Assembly (NCBI GenBank): GCA_041747155.1
Contig: JBGTFQ010000011.1
Coordinates: 1 to 14,566 of the forward strand
Direction of reading: 5' to 3'
Length of the DNA: 14,566 bases
DNA from: JACDDK01 sp041747155
GTDB lineage: Bacteria > Actinomycetota > Rubrobacteria > Rubrobacterales > Rubrobacteraceae
A program made the translations under genes and the position numbers. A model generated the notes under the pieces. That model was given only the letters and a program-made list of their open reading frames with translations, did no database searches and had not been told where the DNA came from. Of the stretch, positions 7,049-13,830 are shown one piece after another; within the stretch, counting starts at the first letter, position 1; every line of letters begins with the position of its first letter.

Positions 7049-7201
7049 CTAAGTGCTCATCACGCCCCTCTCCGTCTCCAGGTCATCCAGGGCAGTGCTC
7101 GCGTAAGTAGGTACAGGGTTCTTCGCGGGGCTTGGGTCTCCGAAAACTTCCGCCACGAACTCCGGCGACATCGGTTTCGTAAGCGGGGTGTCAACCACCA
7201 T
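7049..7201 (-). pseudogene. 50-codon ORF, likely remnant of a lost gene
   Basis: On the minus strand ATG at 7201 (or GTG at 7204) opens a 50-codon frame ending in TAG at 7049, 43 bases before the dehydrogenase start. Its codon use matches the real genes and the product looks like a protein tail: a hydrophobic run (VVVAWIVMVVDTP, partly upstream of the ATG), then LTKPMSPEFVAEVFG, then a hydrophilic Pro- and Ser-rich end. The frame is cut by TAA only about eleven codons upstream, in the middle of that hydrophobic run, and there is no good Shine-Dalgarno site. This pattern, a last membrane helix plus a TKP-type tail, is reminiscent of the C-terminus of sodium:solute symporters, but that identity is a guess. 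It could also be a genuine small protein. Confidence 0.4.
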
Positions 7202-7476
7202 CACTATCCAGGCAACAACGACGGAGATTTACGATGCAGCGAGGCCACACTACCGGAGACTTCAAGCGAATCCCTAGCCGCCAGAATTCTCATATGCTCG
7301 ACTCACATACTCCGATGACAACACACGCGAAGAGTTTGTCTATCGTACAAAGACACGAATCTTTACTAGCTTTGTCTTCGGCTAAAAGCCTGGAGATTCT
7401 TGGTATCGTCCCACCTAGTCCCATCAGAGTCCCCACTCTTCCCTATGGTCCTTGTTCTCACTCTCCTTCGCAGAGG

Positions 7477-7482
7477 ATTATA
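7477..7482 (-). promoter_or_regulatory. TATAAT -10 box for the dehydrogenase operon
   Basis: A perfect TATAAT lies on the minus strand. The matching -35 position (about 7500-7505, GCACAT) does not resemble TTGACA and coincides with one arm of the inverted repeat at 7500-7517. This is the expected picture for a promoter that depends on, or is blocked by, a regulator bound there. Confidence 0.4.
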
Positions 7483-7499
7483 GACTAGAAGCGTTTTTA

Positions 7500-7517
7500 A
7501 TGTGCACATAAGCACAT
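7500..7517. promoter_or_regulatory. CRP-like inverted repeat ATGTGC-N6-GCACAT
   Basis: Two perfect 6-base arms are separated by ACATAA, giving the same arm spacing as CRP/FNR-type sites (TGTGA-N6-TCACA) with TGTGC in place of TGTGA. The left arm also forms a 10-bp palindrome, ATGTGCACAT (7500-7509). It overlaps the -35 position of the minus-strand promoter and lies about 65 bases upstream of the plus-strand candidate promoter, so one protein could control both operons. No regulator gene is present in the window. Confidence 0.45.
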
Positions 7518-7580
7518 GGGTTTGGTATCGGAGTAGCGCGTCCCGTATTCGGCTAGGAATATTCACCTACGTTCCCTGTT

Positions 7581-7609
7581 TTGCTAAGGTTGCCGATAGA
7601 ATGTATCTG
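7581..7609 (+). promoter_or_regulatory. Candidate promoter of the acyl-CoA/TRAP operon
   Basis: TTGCTA (7581-7586) and TATCTG (7604-7609) are spaced by 17 bases, a moderate match to sigma-70. Initiation about seven bases downstream would leave a leader of about 27 bases before the GTG at 7643. Confidence 0.35.
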
Positions 7610-7642
7610 TGAGTATTGGGGACAAAGGGAAATGGGGAACAT

Positions 7643-8152
7643 GTGAGTATCAAAGAAGGGTGGAGGGGTCGCTTCTTCGAAGACTTCGAGGTCGGCGACA
7701 TTTACCGCCATCCGCTGGGGCGCACTGTAACGACGACGGACAACATCTGGTTCACGCTTCTAACGCAGAATACAGCTCCAATTCACTTCGATCACAACTA
7801 CGCGGCTCAGACCGAGTTTGGCAAGCCTCTCGTGGACTCGACATTCACCGTGGCGCTCGTCACGGGCCAGAGCGTGACCGACGTTTCGCAGAACGTAATG
7901 GCGAATCTGGGCTGGGATGAGATCCGCCTACCAGCTCCTGTCTTCGAGGGCGACACTATCTATTCGCAATCCGAAGTCCTTGAGAAGAGAGAGTCGAAGT
8001 CCCGCATAAACGTCGGCATCGTCACGGTGAAGACAACCGGATACAACCAGGACGGCACGGTGGTCGTTACTTTCAACCGCACGCTCATGGTCTACAAAAA
8101 GGGCTATGCGCCAGAGACAGCTCGCCTAGAACCAGATGCGGACTCTAAGTAG
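7643..8152 (+). CDS. MaoC-family enoyl-CoA hydratase (mesaconyl-CoA hydratase-like)
   Basis: The product is 169 residues with one hot-dog MaoC domain. Such enzymes add water across an alpha,beta-unsaturated acyl-CoA. The active-site region reads TQNTAPIHFD (His48 and Asp50 visible). In classical R-specific hydratases the motif is D-x-N-P-x-H-x-D; here Asn43 sits at the Asp position. I recall Asn there in the mesaconyl- and itaconyl-CoA hydratase branch, whose LGWDEIRLPAPVFEGDT-type segment is also present (residues about 89-104). The start is GTG at 7643 after GGGGA; TTG at 7616 is in frame but would add nine residues outside the domain. It is first in the operon, 16 bases before an acyl-CoA dehydrogenase. 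Confidence 0.85.
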   Translation: MSIKEGWRGRFFEDFEVGDIYRHPLGRTVTTTDNIWFTLLTQNTAPIHFDHNYAAQTEFGKPLVDSTFTVALVTGQSVTDVSQNVMANLGWDEIRLPAPVFEGDTIYSQSEVLEKRESKSRINVGIVTVKTTGYNQDGTVVVTFNRTLMVYKKGYAPETARLEPDADSK

Positions 8153-8168
8153 AACTGGAGGTATACAG

Positions 8169-9326
8169 ATGCTGGACACGACTTTACACGAGGATCTCAG
8201 GCAGGGTGTTAGGCAAGTCTGCGAGCGATTCCCGGAGGGTTACTGGCGGGATCTCGACTACAAGCGGGAGTATCCGGAGGAGTTTGTCCGGGCGATGACC
8301 GAAGCGCGGTATCTTGCGGCCCTGATCCCAGAGGAGTACGGTGGCCTGGGGATGAACATCGCCCAGGCGTCCATCATCCTCGAAGAGATCAACCGCTCCG
8401 GCGGTAACGCTCAACCGGCTCACGCTCAGGTCTACACGATGGGAACCCTGCTACGTCACGGCTCCGAAGACCAGAAAAGAGAATTTCTTCCAAGCATCGC
8501 CAGCGGTGATCTGCGTTTGCAAGCCTTCGGTGTAACAGAGCCCGAGGCCGGGACCGATACCACCCAGTTGACGACAACCGCCGTCCGCGACGGCGACGAT
8601 TACATCGTAAACGGGCGTAAGATCTACATCTCGCGGGTGCAGCATTCCGATTACATGATCCTCCTAGCTCGCACAACGCCGCTCGAAGAAGTGGAACGCA
8701 AATCAGAGGGGCTGTCCGTGTTTATCTTCGATCTTCGCGAAGCAATAGGCAACGGCCTAACGGTAAAGCCCCGGCGAGTCATGATCAACAACGAGACCAA
8801 CGAGCTACTCTTTGAAAACCTCCGTATACCGGCTAGCGCCCTGATCGGCGAAGAAGGCAAAGGCTTTCGATACATCCTCGACGGCATGAACGCGGAGCGC
8901 ATCCTCATAGCCGCCGAATGTATCGGCAATGGTCGGTGGTTCGTGGACCACGCTACCACCCGAGCCACCGAACGGGCCGTATTCGGACGTCCGATCGGAC
9001 AAAACCAGGGCATCCAATTTCCAATAGCTCGCTCTCACATAAATGTCGAAGCCGCCGACCTGATGCGGATCCGGGCCGCCGAAAAATTCGACGAGGACGA
9101 ACCCTGCGGAGCAGAGGCGAACATGGCTCTGCTGCTCGCCGCCGATGCCTCATGGGAGGCCGCCAATGCTACGATGCAGACCTACGGCGGCTACAGCTAC
9201 GATGCCGAATACGACGTGGAGCGCAAGTTCCGCGAGACACGGCTCTTTCAGGTGGCCCCAATCTCTACCAACCTCATCCTCTCATACGTAGGAGAACATG
9301 TCCTCGGCCTACCGAGGTCTTTCTAG
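8169..9326 (+). CDS. Acyl-CoA dehydrogenase
   Basis: The product is 385 residues, normal for a soluble FAD-dependent acyl-CoA dehydrogenase. It introduces a trans-2 double bond into an acyl-CoA and passes electrons to electron-transfer flavoprotein. Motifs are VTEPEAGTDT (122-131) near the FAD, KIYISRVQHSD (151-161), FGRPIGQNQGIQF (272-284) and the C-terminal YGGYSYDAEYDVERKFRE with probable catalytic Glu347. The end, PISTNLILSYVGEHVLGLPRSF-like, replaces the usual IYEGT segment and belongs to a clade often found next to CaiB and MaoC genes. The start is ATG at 8169, with TGGAGGT at good spacing; the ATG at 8136 overlaps the previous gene. The last base of its stop is the first base of the next gene's GTG. 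Confidence 0.93.
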   Translation: MLDTTLHEDLRQGVRQVCERFPEGYWRDLDYKREYPEEFVRAMTEARYLAALIPEEYGGLGMNIAQASIILEEINRSGGNAQPAHAQVYTMGTLLRHGSEDQKREFLPSIASGDLRLQAFGVTEPEAGTDTTQLTTTAVRDGDDYIVNGRKIYISRVQHSDYMILLARTTPLEEVERKSEGLSVFIFDLREAIGNGLTVKPRRVMINNETNELLFENLRIPASALIGEEGKGFRYILDGMNAERILIAAECIGNGRWFVDHATTRATERAVFGRPIGQNQGIQFPIARSHINVEAADLMRIRAAEKFDEDEPCGAEANMALLLAADASWEAANATMQTYGGYSYDAEYDVERKFRETRLFQVAPISTNLILSYVGEHVLGLPRSF

Positions 9327-10504
9327 TGTTGCCGCTCGAAGGAATAACCGTCGTCTCCCTGGAGCAAGCCGTCGCAGCACCATTCGCCAGCCGCCAACTA
9401 GCGGACCACGGCGCCCGTGTAATAAAGATAGAGCGTCCCGGCACCGGAGACTTCGCTCGCGGCTACGACGAAACCGTTAACGGACTGGCGAGCCATTTCG
9501 TTTGGCTGAACCGCTCCAAGGAATCTCTAACGCTGGATCTCAAGAAGGATGCGGCGCGTGAAATTCTAGACGAACTCCTTGCCAGATCCGACGTCTTCAT
9601 TCAGAACCTCGCACCCGGCGCAGCCGAGCGATTGGGATTCGGGACGGATGCATTGAGAGAGAGACATCCAGAACTCATCGTCTGCAACATTTCGGGATAC
9701 GGGCCTTCAGGGCCATATTGGGACAAGAAGGCTTACGACTTGCTGGTGCAGTGCGAAGCTGGGCTCGTCTCAATCACCGGCACGCCGGAGACTCCATCAA
9801 AGGTCGGTATCTCGGTCGCGGACATCGCCGCCGGGATGTACGCCTATTCCGGTATCCTGACGGCTCTGTTTCGGCGCGAGCGGACTGGCGGGGGTGCTGC
9901 GTTGGAGATCTCCATGCTCGAAGCTCTGGGTGAATGGATGGGATTTCCAGCCTACTTCGCCGGTTACGGTGGGAAGGAGCCACCCCGCACCGGTGCGAGC
10001 CACGCGGCCATCGCGCCCTACGGACCCTTCGAATGTGGCGATGGAGAGGTTGTTTTTCTCGGCATTCAGAATGAGCGCGAGTGGGCTTTGTTCTGTGAGA
10101 TCGTGCTTCAACAGCCAGCACTCGCCACCAATGAACGCTTCGAGACCAACTCGAAACGTGTAGCCAACCGCGAAGACCTGCACCGCGAGATAGAGAGCAT
10201 ATTCGGCGAACTCTCAGCGGATGACGCTCTGCAACGGCTGGACGGAGCAGGCATCGCGAACGCCAGGATGCGAACTGTACAGCAGTTCTTGGATCACCCT
10301 CAGCTACAAGCCCGCGACCGCTGGCGCGAAGTCGCCTCATCCGTGGGCAACGTCCGGGCTCTCGTCCCTCCGGCGATGCTCGACGGCGGCGAGCCGGTAA
10401 TGGAAGCAATCCCCGAGATTGGCGAACACACCGAAACAATACTTGCCGAACTTGGTTACAACGAGGAGGAAACCTCAGCGTTGCAGCGGGACGAAATAGT
10501 ATAG
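9326..10504 (+). CDS. Class III (CaiB/BaiF) CoA-transferase
   Basis: The product is 392 residues and matches family III CoA-transferases, which move CoA from a donor thioester to a free carboxylic acid through an aspartyl-CoA anhydride. The N-terminus PLEGITVVSLEQAVAAPFAS is typical, followed by KIERPGTGDFAR (34-45), LNRSKESLTLDLK, and ISGYGPSGPY. The catalytic aspartate is probably Asp166 in VADIAAGM. The GTG at 9326 shares a base with the upstream stop (TAGTG) and has CGAGG 8 bases before it, so translation is likely coupled; a TTG one codon later is also possible. In this context it would activate the imported acid; mesaconate, itaconate and methylsuccinate transferases belong to this family, but the substrate is not readable from sequence. 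Confidence 0.92.
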   Translation: MLPLEGITVVSLEQAVAAPFASRQLADHGARVIKIERPGTGDFARGYDETVNGLASHFVWLNRSKESLTLDLKKDAAREILDELLARSDVFIQNLAPGAAERLGFGTDALRERHPELIVCNISGYGPSGPYWDKKAYDLLVQCEAGLVSITGTPETPSKVGISVADIAAGMYAYSGILTALFRRERTGGGAALEISMLEALGEWMGFPAYFAGYGGKEPPRTGASHAAIAPYGPFECGDGEVVFLGIQNEREWALFCEIVLQQPALATNERFETNSKRVANREDLHREIESIFGELSADDALQRLDGAGIANARMRTVQQFLDHPQLQARDRWREVASSVGNVRALVPPAMLDGGEPVMEAIPEIGEHTETILAELGYNEEETSALQRDEIV

Positions 10505-10579
10505 ACGCGGTGCTTGATCGCGGGGTGGCAGCGGGGAGCTGTTATGGATATAGTGCCCTCCAGGGAAAGGAGTGAGGCA

Positions 10580-10629
10580 TAGTCTGAGGTACAAGACTAC
10601 CCAAGCTATACGTCAGAGTTTTGGACGTA
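10580..10629 (+). other. Two adjacent inverted repeats upstream of the TRAP binding-protein gene
   Basis: TAGTCT/AGACTA (10580-10599, 8-base loop) is followed by TACGTC/GACGTA (10609-10629, 9-base loop). They lie in the 185-base gap between the CoA-transferase and the binding-protein gene. They could be operator sites for an internal promoter or mRNA hairpins that set the high expression binding proteins usually need. Their arms are only 6 bp. Confidence 0.3.
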
Positions 10630-10689
10630 GGCGGAACAATGTCCGAACCTTACGGGAGTGTTTCTGAAAAACCTAGACGAAGGAGGAGC

Positions 10690-11781
10690 ATGAAAAGAGT
10701 CTTGAAAGGTACATGGGGAAAAGCGTTGACCCGCCAGGAGTTCTTGAAACTCAGCGGTGCCGGACTCGCCGGGGCCGCGTTGCTCGGTACAGCGGGCTGT
10801 GGAGCCCGAGGCGGTGGCGCGGAGGGTGGAGGCGGAGGTGGTGATGGCGAAAGCTTCACCATCAAGTTCTCGCACGTAGTTACGGCGGAGACTCCTAAGG
10901 GACAGGCCGCTGAGAAATTCAAGGAGCTGGTTGAGAAGCAGTCCGACGGCAAGATAACGGTCGAGATCTTCCCAAACTCCGAACTTTATGGGGATGAGGA
11001 TGAGCTACAGGCGCTACAGTCGGGCTCGGTCCAGATGCTCGCGCCGTCCAGCGCCAAGTTCACCACGATAGCCCCACAACTCCAGGTGTTGGATCTGCCG
11101 TTCATCTTCGACAGTGTCGACGACATACCGGATATCGTCTCGCCGGACTCGAACGTGGGCAAGGCGATCTTCGAGAACGAGAAGCTGGGGTCGAAGAATA
11201 TAAAGGTCCTCGGACTTTGGGACAACGGCCTAAAGCAACTTTCCTCGAACACCGAGATGACCAAGCCGGACGACCTGAATGGCTTGAAGTTCCGAATACA
11301 GCCGTCCGACGTGCTGCGCAGTCAGTTCAAATCTTGGGGGGCCAACTCGACGCCGCTGGCCTTCGCCGAGGTCTACAATGCTCTGCAACAAGGCGTTATA
11401 GATGGTGCGGAGAACCCATACTCGAACATAGAGTCCCAGAACATGCAGACCGTACAGAAGCACATTTCGGAGTCGGATCACGGCTACATCGGGTACGTCC
11501 TCGCGATCAACAACGACTTCTTCAGCAAGCTGCCTGACGACCTCAAGAAAGCCGTCGAAGATTCCGCCGAAGAAGCCAGTACCTACAACCGGGAGATAGC
11601 AGCCGACCTCAACCAGAAGGCCAAAGACAAGATCGAGAAAGGCGGCAAGTCGAAGATCACCAAGCTCAGCGACAGCGAGCGCCAGGAGTTCAAGGATGCT
11701 GTCGTCCCGAGCGTGTGGAAACAATACTCCGACATTATCGGGAAAGATCTCGTAGACGAGCTTCTGGAGAAACAGGGATGA
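10690..11781 (+). CDS. dctP: TRAP transporter substrate-binding lipoprotein, DctP family
   Basis: The product is 363 residues from ATG at 10690, which follows AAGGAGG; ATG at 10639 would add 17 residues. The N-terminus has a basic region, TRQEFLK (14-20, a twin-arginine-like motif with RQ), a Gly/Ala hydrophobic core and GTAGC with Cys37 as probable lipidation site, then a Gly-rich linker. The mature domain is a DctP-type binding protein: FTIKFSHV, NSELYGDEDE, LDLPFIF, and LKFRIQPS with Arg202, the conserved residue that in this family binds the substrate carboxylate. DGAENPYSNIES (238-249) is typical of C4-dicarboxylate members. It catches an organic acid outside the membrane and delivers it to the permease encoded next. 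Confidence 0.93.
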   Translation: MKRVLKGTWGKALTRQEFLKLSGAGLAGAALLGTAGCGARGGGAEGGGGGGDGESFTIKFSHVVTAETPKGQAAEKFKELVEKQSDGKITVEIFPNSELYGDEDELQALQSGSVQMLAPSSAKFTTIAPQLQVLDLPFIFDSVDDIPDIVSPDSNVGKAIFENEKLGSKNIKVLGLWDNGLKQLSSNTEMTKPDDLNGLKFRIQPSDVLRSQFKSWGANSTPLAFAEVYNALQQGVIDGAENPYSNIESQNMQTVQKHISESDHGYIGYVLAINNDFFSKLPDDLKKAVEDSAEEASTYNREIAADLNQKAKDKIEKGGKSKITKLSDSERQEFKDAVVPSVWKQYSDIIGKDLVDELLEKQG

Positions 11782-11849
11782 GAGTAAACAGGTAACGAGT
11801 ATTGAGGGAGCGGCTCTCAGTCGCCCCCTCTAGTAGTAGAGGAGGAGAG

Positions 11850-12446
11850 TTGCACGGCTTCGACCGGGTGCTTACCTGGATAGAAAATTCCCTGGCGGCT
11901 GTCGCACTCGGTGGAGCGACCGTCATAGCGATCGCGGGTGTCATAATGCGCTACGTCTTTGGCGACGGCATCTTCTGGTCAGAGGAGGCGGTCATATTTT
12001 TGGTCATCCTCTCTACTTTCATTGGCGCCGTTATCACGCTGCGACACAACGAGCACGTCAACGTGGACATAATGCCCGCGTTGCTCGGTGAGCGCGGGAA
12101 GTGGGTCTTTGCGATGCTCGGGACTCTTTTGCTCGTGATCTACTGTGGCGTTATCGGCGCGTACGCTTGGGTCCTGATCTTCGAGCCCGCCGCGAGCAAC
12201 ACGATCACACCGTCCCTCAAACTCCCGCTGTGGGTTGTCGAACTCTCTCTCCCAATAGGATTGACGCTGATGTTCCTACGCTCGATGGAGATCCTCTACC
12301 GGACCGCCCGCGGACAAGTCGCGTTCCCCGAAGCCGAAGAGAACGAGTTCGCCGAAGACACATCGGAAGGCGCTCTATCCACGACTAGCGAAGCTGACAG
12401 CCGGGATCCCGATGCAGACGACCGAGACGAGAGGAGTGACCGATGA
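11850..12446 (+). CDS. dctQ: TRAP transporter small permease subunit, DctQ family
   Basis: The product is 198 residues with four membrane helices (about 12-34, 45-63, 88-110, 128-147). Family marks are IMRYVFG, WSEEAV and RHNEHVNVDIM. The start is TTG at 11850, preceded by GAGGAGGAG; the TTG at 11802 has no such site and would add 16 residues unlike the family. After the last helix there is an unusual acidic tail of about 45 residues rich in Glu, Asp and Ser, expected in the cytoplasm. The gene starts 68 bases after the binding-protein gene and overlaps the large permease gene by four bases (ATGA), so the two are translationally coupled. It pairs with the large subunit as the membrane part of a sodium- or proton-driven importer. 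Confidence 0.92.
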   Translation: MHGFDRVLTWIENSLAAVALGGATVIAIAGVIMRYVFGDGIFWSEEAVIFLVILSTFIGAVITLRHNEHVNVDIMPALLGERGKWVFAMLGTLLLVIYCGVIGAYAWVLIFEPAASNTITPSLKLPLWVVELSLPIGLTLMFLRSMEILYRTARGQVAFPEAEENEFAEDTSEGALSTTSEADSRDPDADDRDERSDR

Positions 12447-13747
12447 GCGAAGCTTCCATCGTCCTGTTCGTGATCTTCTTTCTACTGTTGCTAACCTCGA
12501 CGCCGATAGCCGTGGCACTCGGGCTGGCGACTTTCGCTTACTTCTTCTACTACACGACGATTCCGTTGACCCAAGTCCCGGAGACGCTCTTCAACGCACT
12601 CAACACATTCCCGTTAATGGCGATACCCTTCTTCGTGTTGGCGGCGAATATCATGAGTCAGGGTGGCATCAGTCGAAGACTCACCGAGGCAGCCAATGCG
12701 GTCGTTGGAGGATTCCAGGGTGGGCTCGCCATGACTGCCGTGATCTCCTGCATGTTCTTCGCGGCTATCTCCGGTTCTAGTCCGGCAACCGTGGTCGCTG
12801 TCGGCACGCTCCTCATACCCGCCATGATAAGGAGCGGTTATGGACGCAACTTCTCCACGGGAGTCATCGCCACCTCCGGGTCCCTAGGCATCCTGATACC
12901 ACCATCCATACCACTCATCGTCTACGGCATAGCCACGGAAGTCTCCATCGGCGACCTGTTTATCGCGGGCGTGCTGCCGGGCATTATGGCCGGGCTAATG
13001 CTACTGGGATTGGTGGTATTTATCTCGCGGCGGCGTGGCTACGGGTCGGGTGAGCAAGCGATACAGATGAGCGGCGCGCAGCGCGTGCGGGCTTTCAGGG
13101 ACGCATTCCTGAGCCTGCTGCTTCCGGCCTTCGTGTTGGGCGGCATCTACGGCGGCATCTTTACCCCGACCGAGGCGGCGGCGATGGCGGTGTTCTATGC
13201 CCTGATCGTGTCGCTGGTCTTCTACCGTGAGATTGGGTTCAAAGACCTTCCGAGCATAATTCTCAAATCTTCACGGACATCGGCCATGATCATGTTCATC
13301 ATCGCTAACGGAATTCTTTTCTCGTTCGTATTGACGTCCGAGCGGATACCCGGCGAGGTCACAGACCTATTCGTCAGCCTGGACCTAAACCGCTGGGTAT
13401 TCTTGCTGTTGGTAAATGTTCTGCTCCTCATCGTAGGAGCATTCATGGAGACATCTAGCGCGCTCCTGATTCTCGCTCCGATCCTCCTCCCCGTCGCAAT
13501 CGAACTCGGTGTAGATCCGGTTCACCTCGGCATCATCATGGTCATGAACCTTGAAATTGGGATGGTTACTCCGCCCCTGGGCTTGAACCTCTTCGTGGCG
13601 AGCGGCATGTCGGGAATGTCGGTGCTTCAGGTGGCGCGAGCCGCATTACCGAGCGCGCTCGTGCTGCTGGTCGCGCTACTGATCGTGACCTACATCCCTG
13701 AGATCGCTCTGGCCTTTCTGGAGACGGCGGATACAAAGGGTGGCTGA
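12443..13747 (+). CDS. dctM: TRAP transporter large permease subunit, DctM family
   Basis: The product is 434 residues with about 12 hydrophobic segments, the full length for DctM. Diagnostic motifs are GSSPATVVAVGT (111-122), GSLGILIPPS (146-155), FTPTEAAA (240-247) and the C-terminal MVTPPLGLN repeat of the PP-containing re-entrant loop. It forms the ion-coupled transport channel that accepts the acid from the binding protein. The ATG overlaps the small-subunit stop in ATGA, and GAGGAG lies just upstream within that gene. With the two preceding genes it makes a complete TRAP system. The motifs are intact. Confidence 0.95.
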   Translation: MSEASIVLFVIFFLLLLTSTPIAVALGLATFAYFFYYTTIPLTQVPETLFNALNTFPLMAIPFFVLAANIMSQGGISRRLTEAANAVVGGFQGGLAMTAVISCMFFAAISGSSPATVVAVGTLLIPAMIRSGYGRNFSTGVIATSGSLGILIPPSIPLIVYGIATEVSIGDLFIAGVLPGIMAGLMLLGLVVFISRRRGYGSGEQAIQMSGAQRVRAFRDAFLSLLLPAFVLGGIYGGIFTPTEAAAMAVFYALIVSLVFYREIGFKDLPSIILKSSRTSAMIMFIIANGILFSFVLTSERIPGEVTDLFVSLDLNRWVFLLLVNVLLLIVGAFMETSSALLILAPILLPVAIELGVDPVHLGIIMVMNLEIGMVTPPLGLNLFVASGMSGMSVLQVARAALPSALVLLVALLIVTYIPEIALAFLETADTKGG

Positions 13748-13830
13748 ACACTCCACACCCAGGCTGAGAGTGGATAGACAGACGTTCGCGATCCGATAGC
13801 AGGTTTTCGAGAGAGATAGGAGAATTTCCG

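Larger units (their letters stand above)
7006..7642. other. Divergent control region with long 5' leader
   Basis: About 640 bases separate the minus-strand dehydrogenase operon from the plus-strand acyl-CoA operon. From left to right it holds the 50-codon remnant (7049-7201), about 270 bases without a supported gene but with two short hairpins (AAAGA/TCTTT 7349-7364; AGAGT/ACTCT 7426-7439), a minus-strand TATAAT box (7477-7482), an inverted repeat (7500-7517), and a plus-strand candidate promoter (7581-7609). If the TATAAT box is used, the dehydrogenase mRNA carries a leader of about 460 bases. Confidence 0.6.

Noticed and set aside
8918..9325. N-terminal extension of the CoA-transferase frame by 136 codons
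   Set aside because: The extension lies inside the acyl-CoA dehydrogenase gene and has no family similarity; the GTG at 9326 with a ribosome site gives the standard CaiB N-terminus.
9774..10439. A 221-codon Arg-rich minus-strand frame
   Set aside because: It is antisense to the CoA-transferase and strongly biased to Arg and Ser, typical of a shadow in GC-rich coding DNA.
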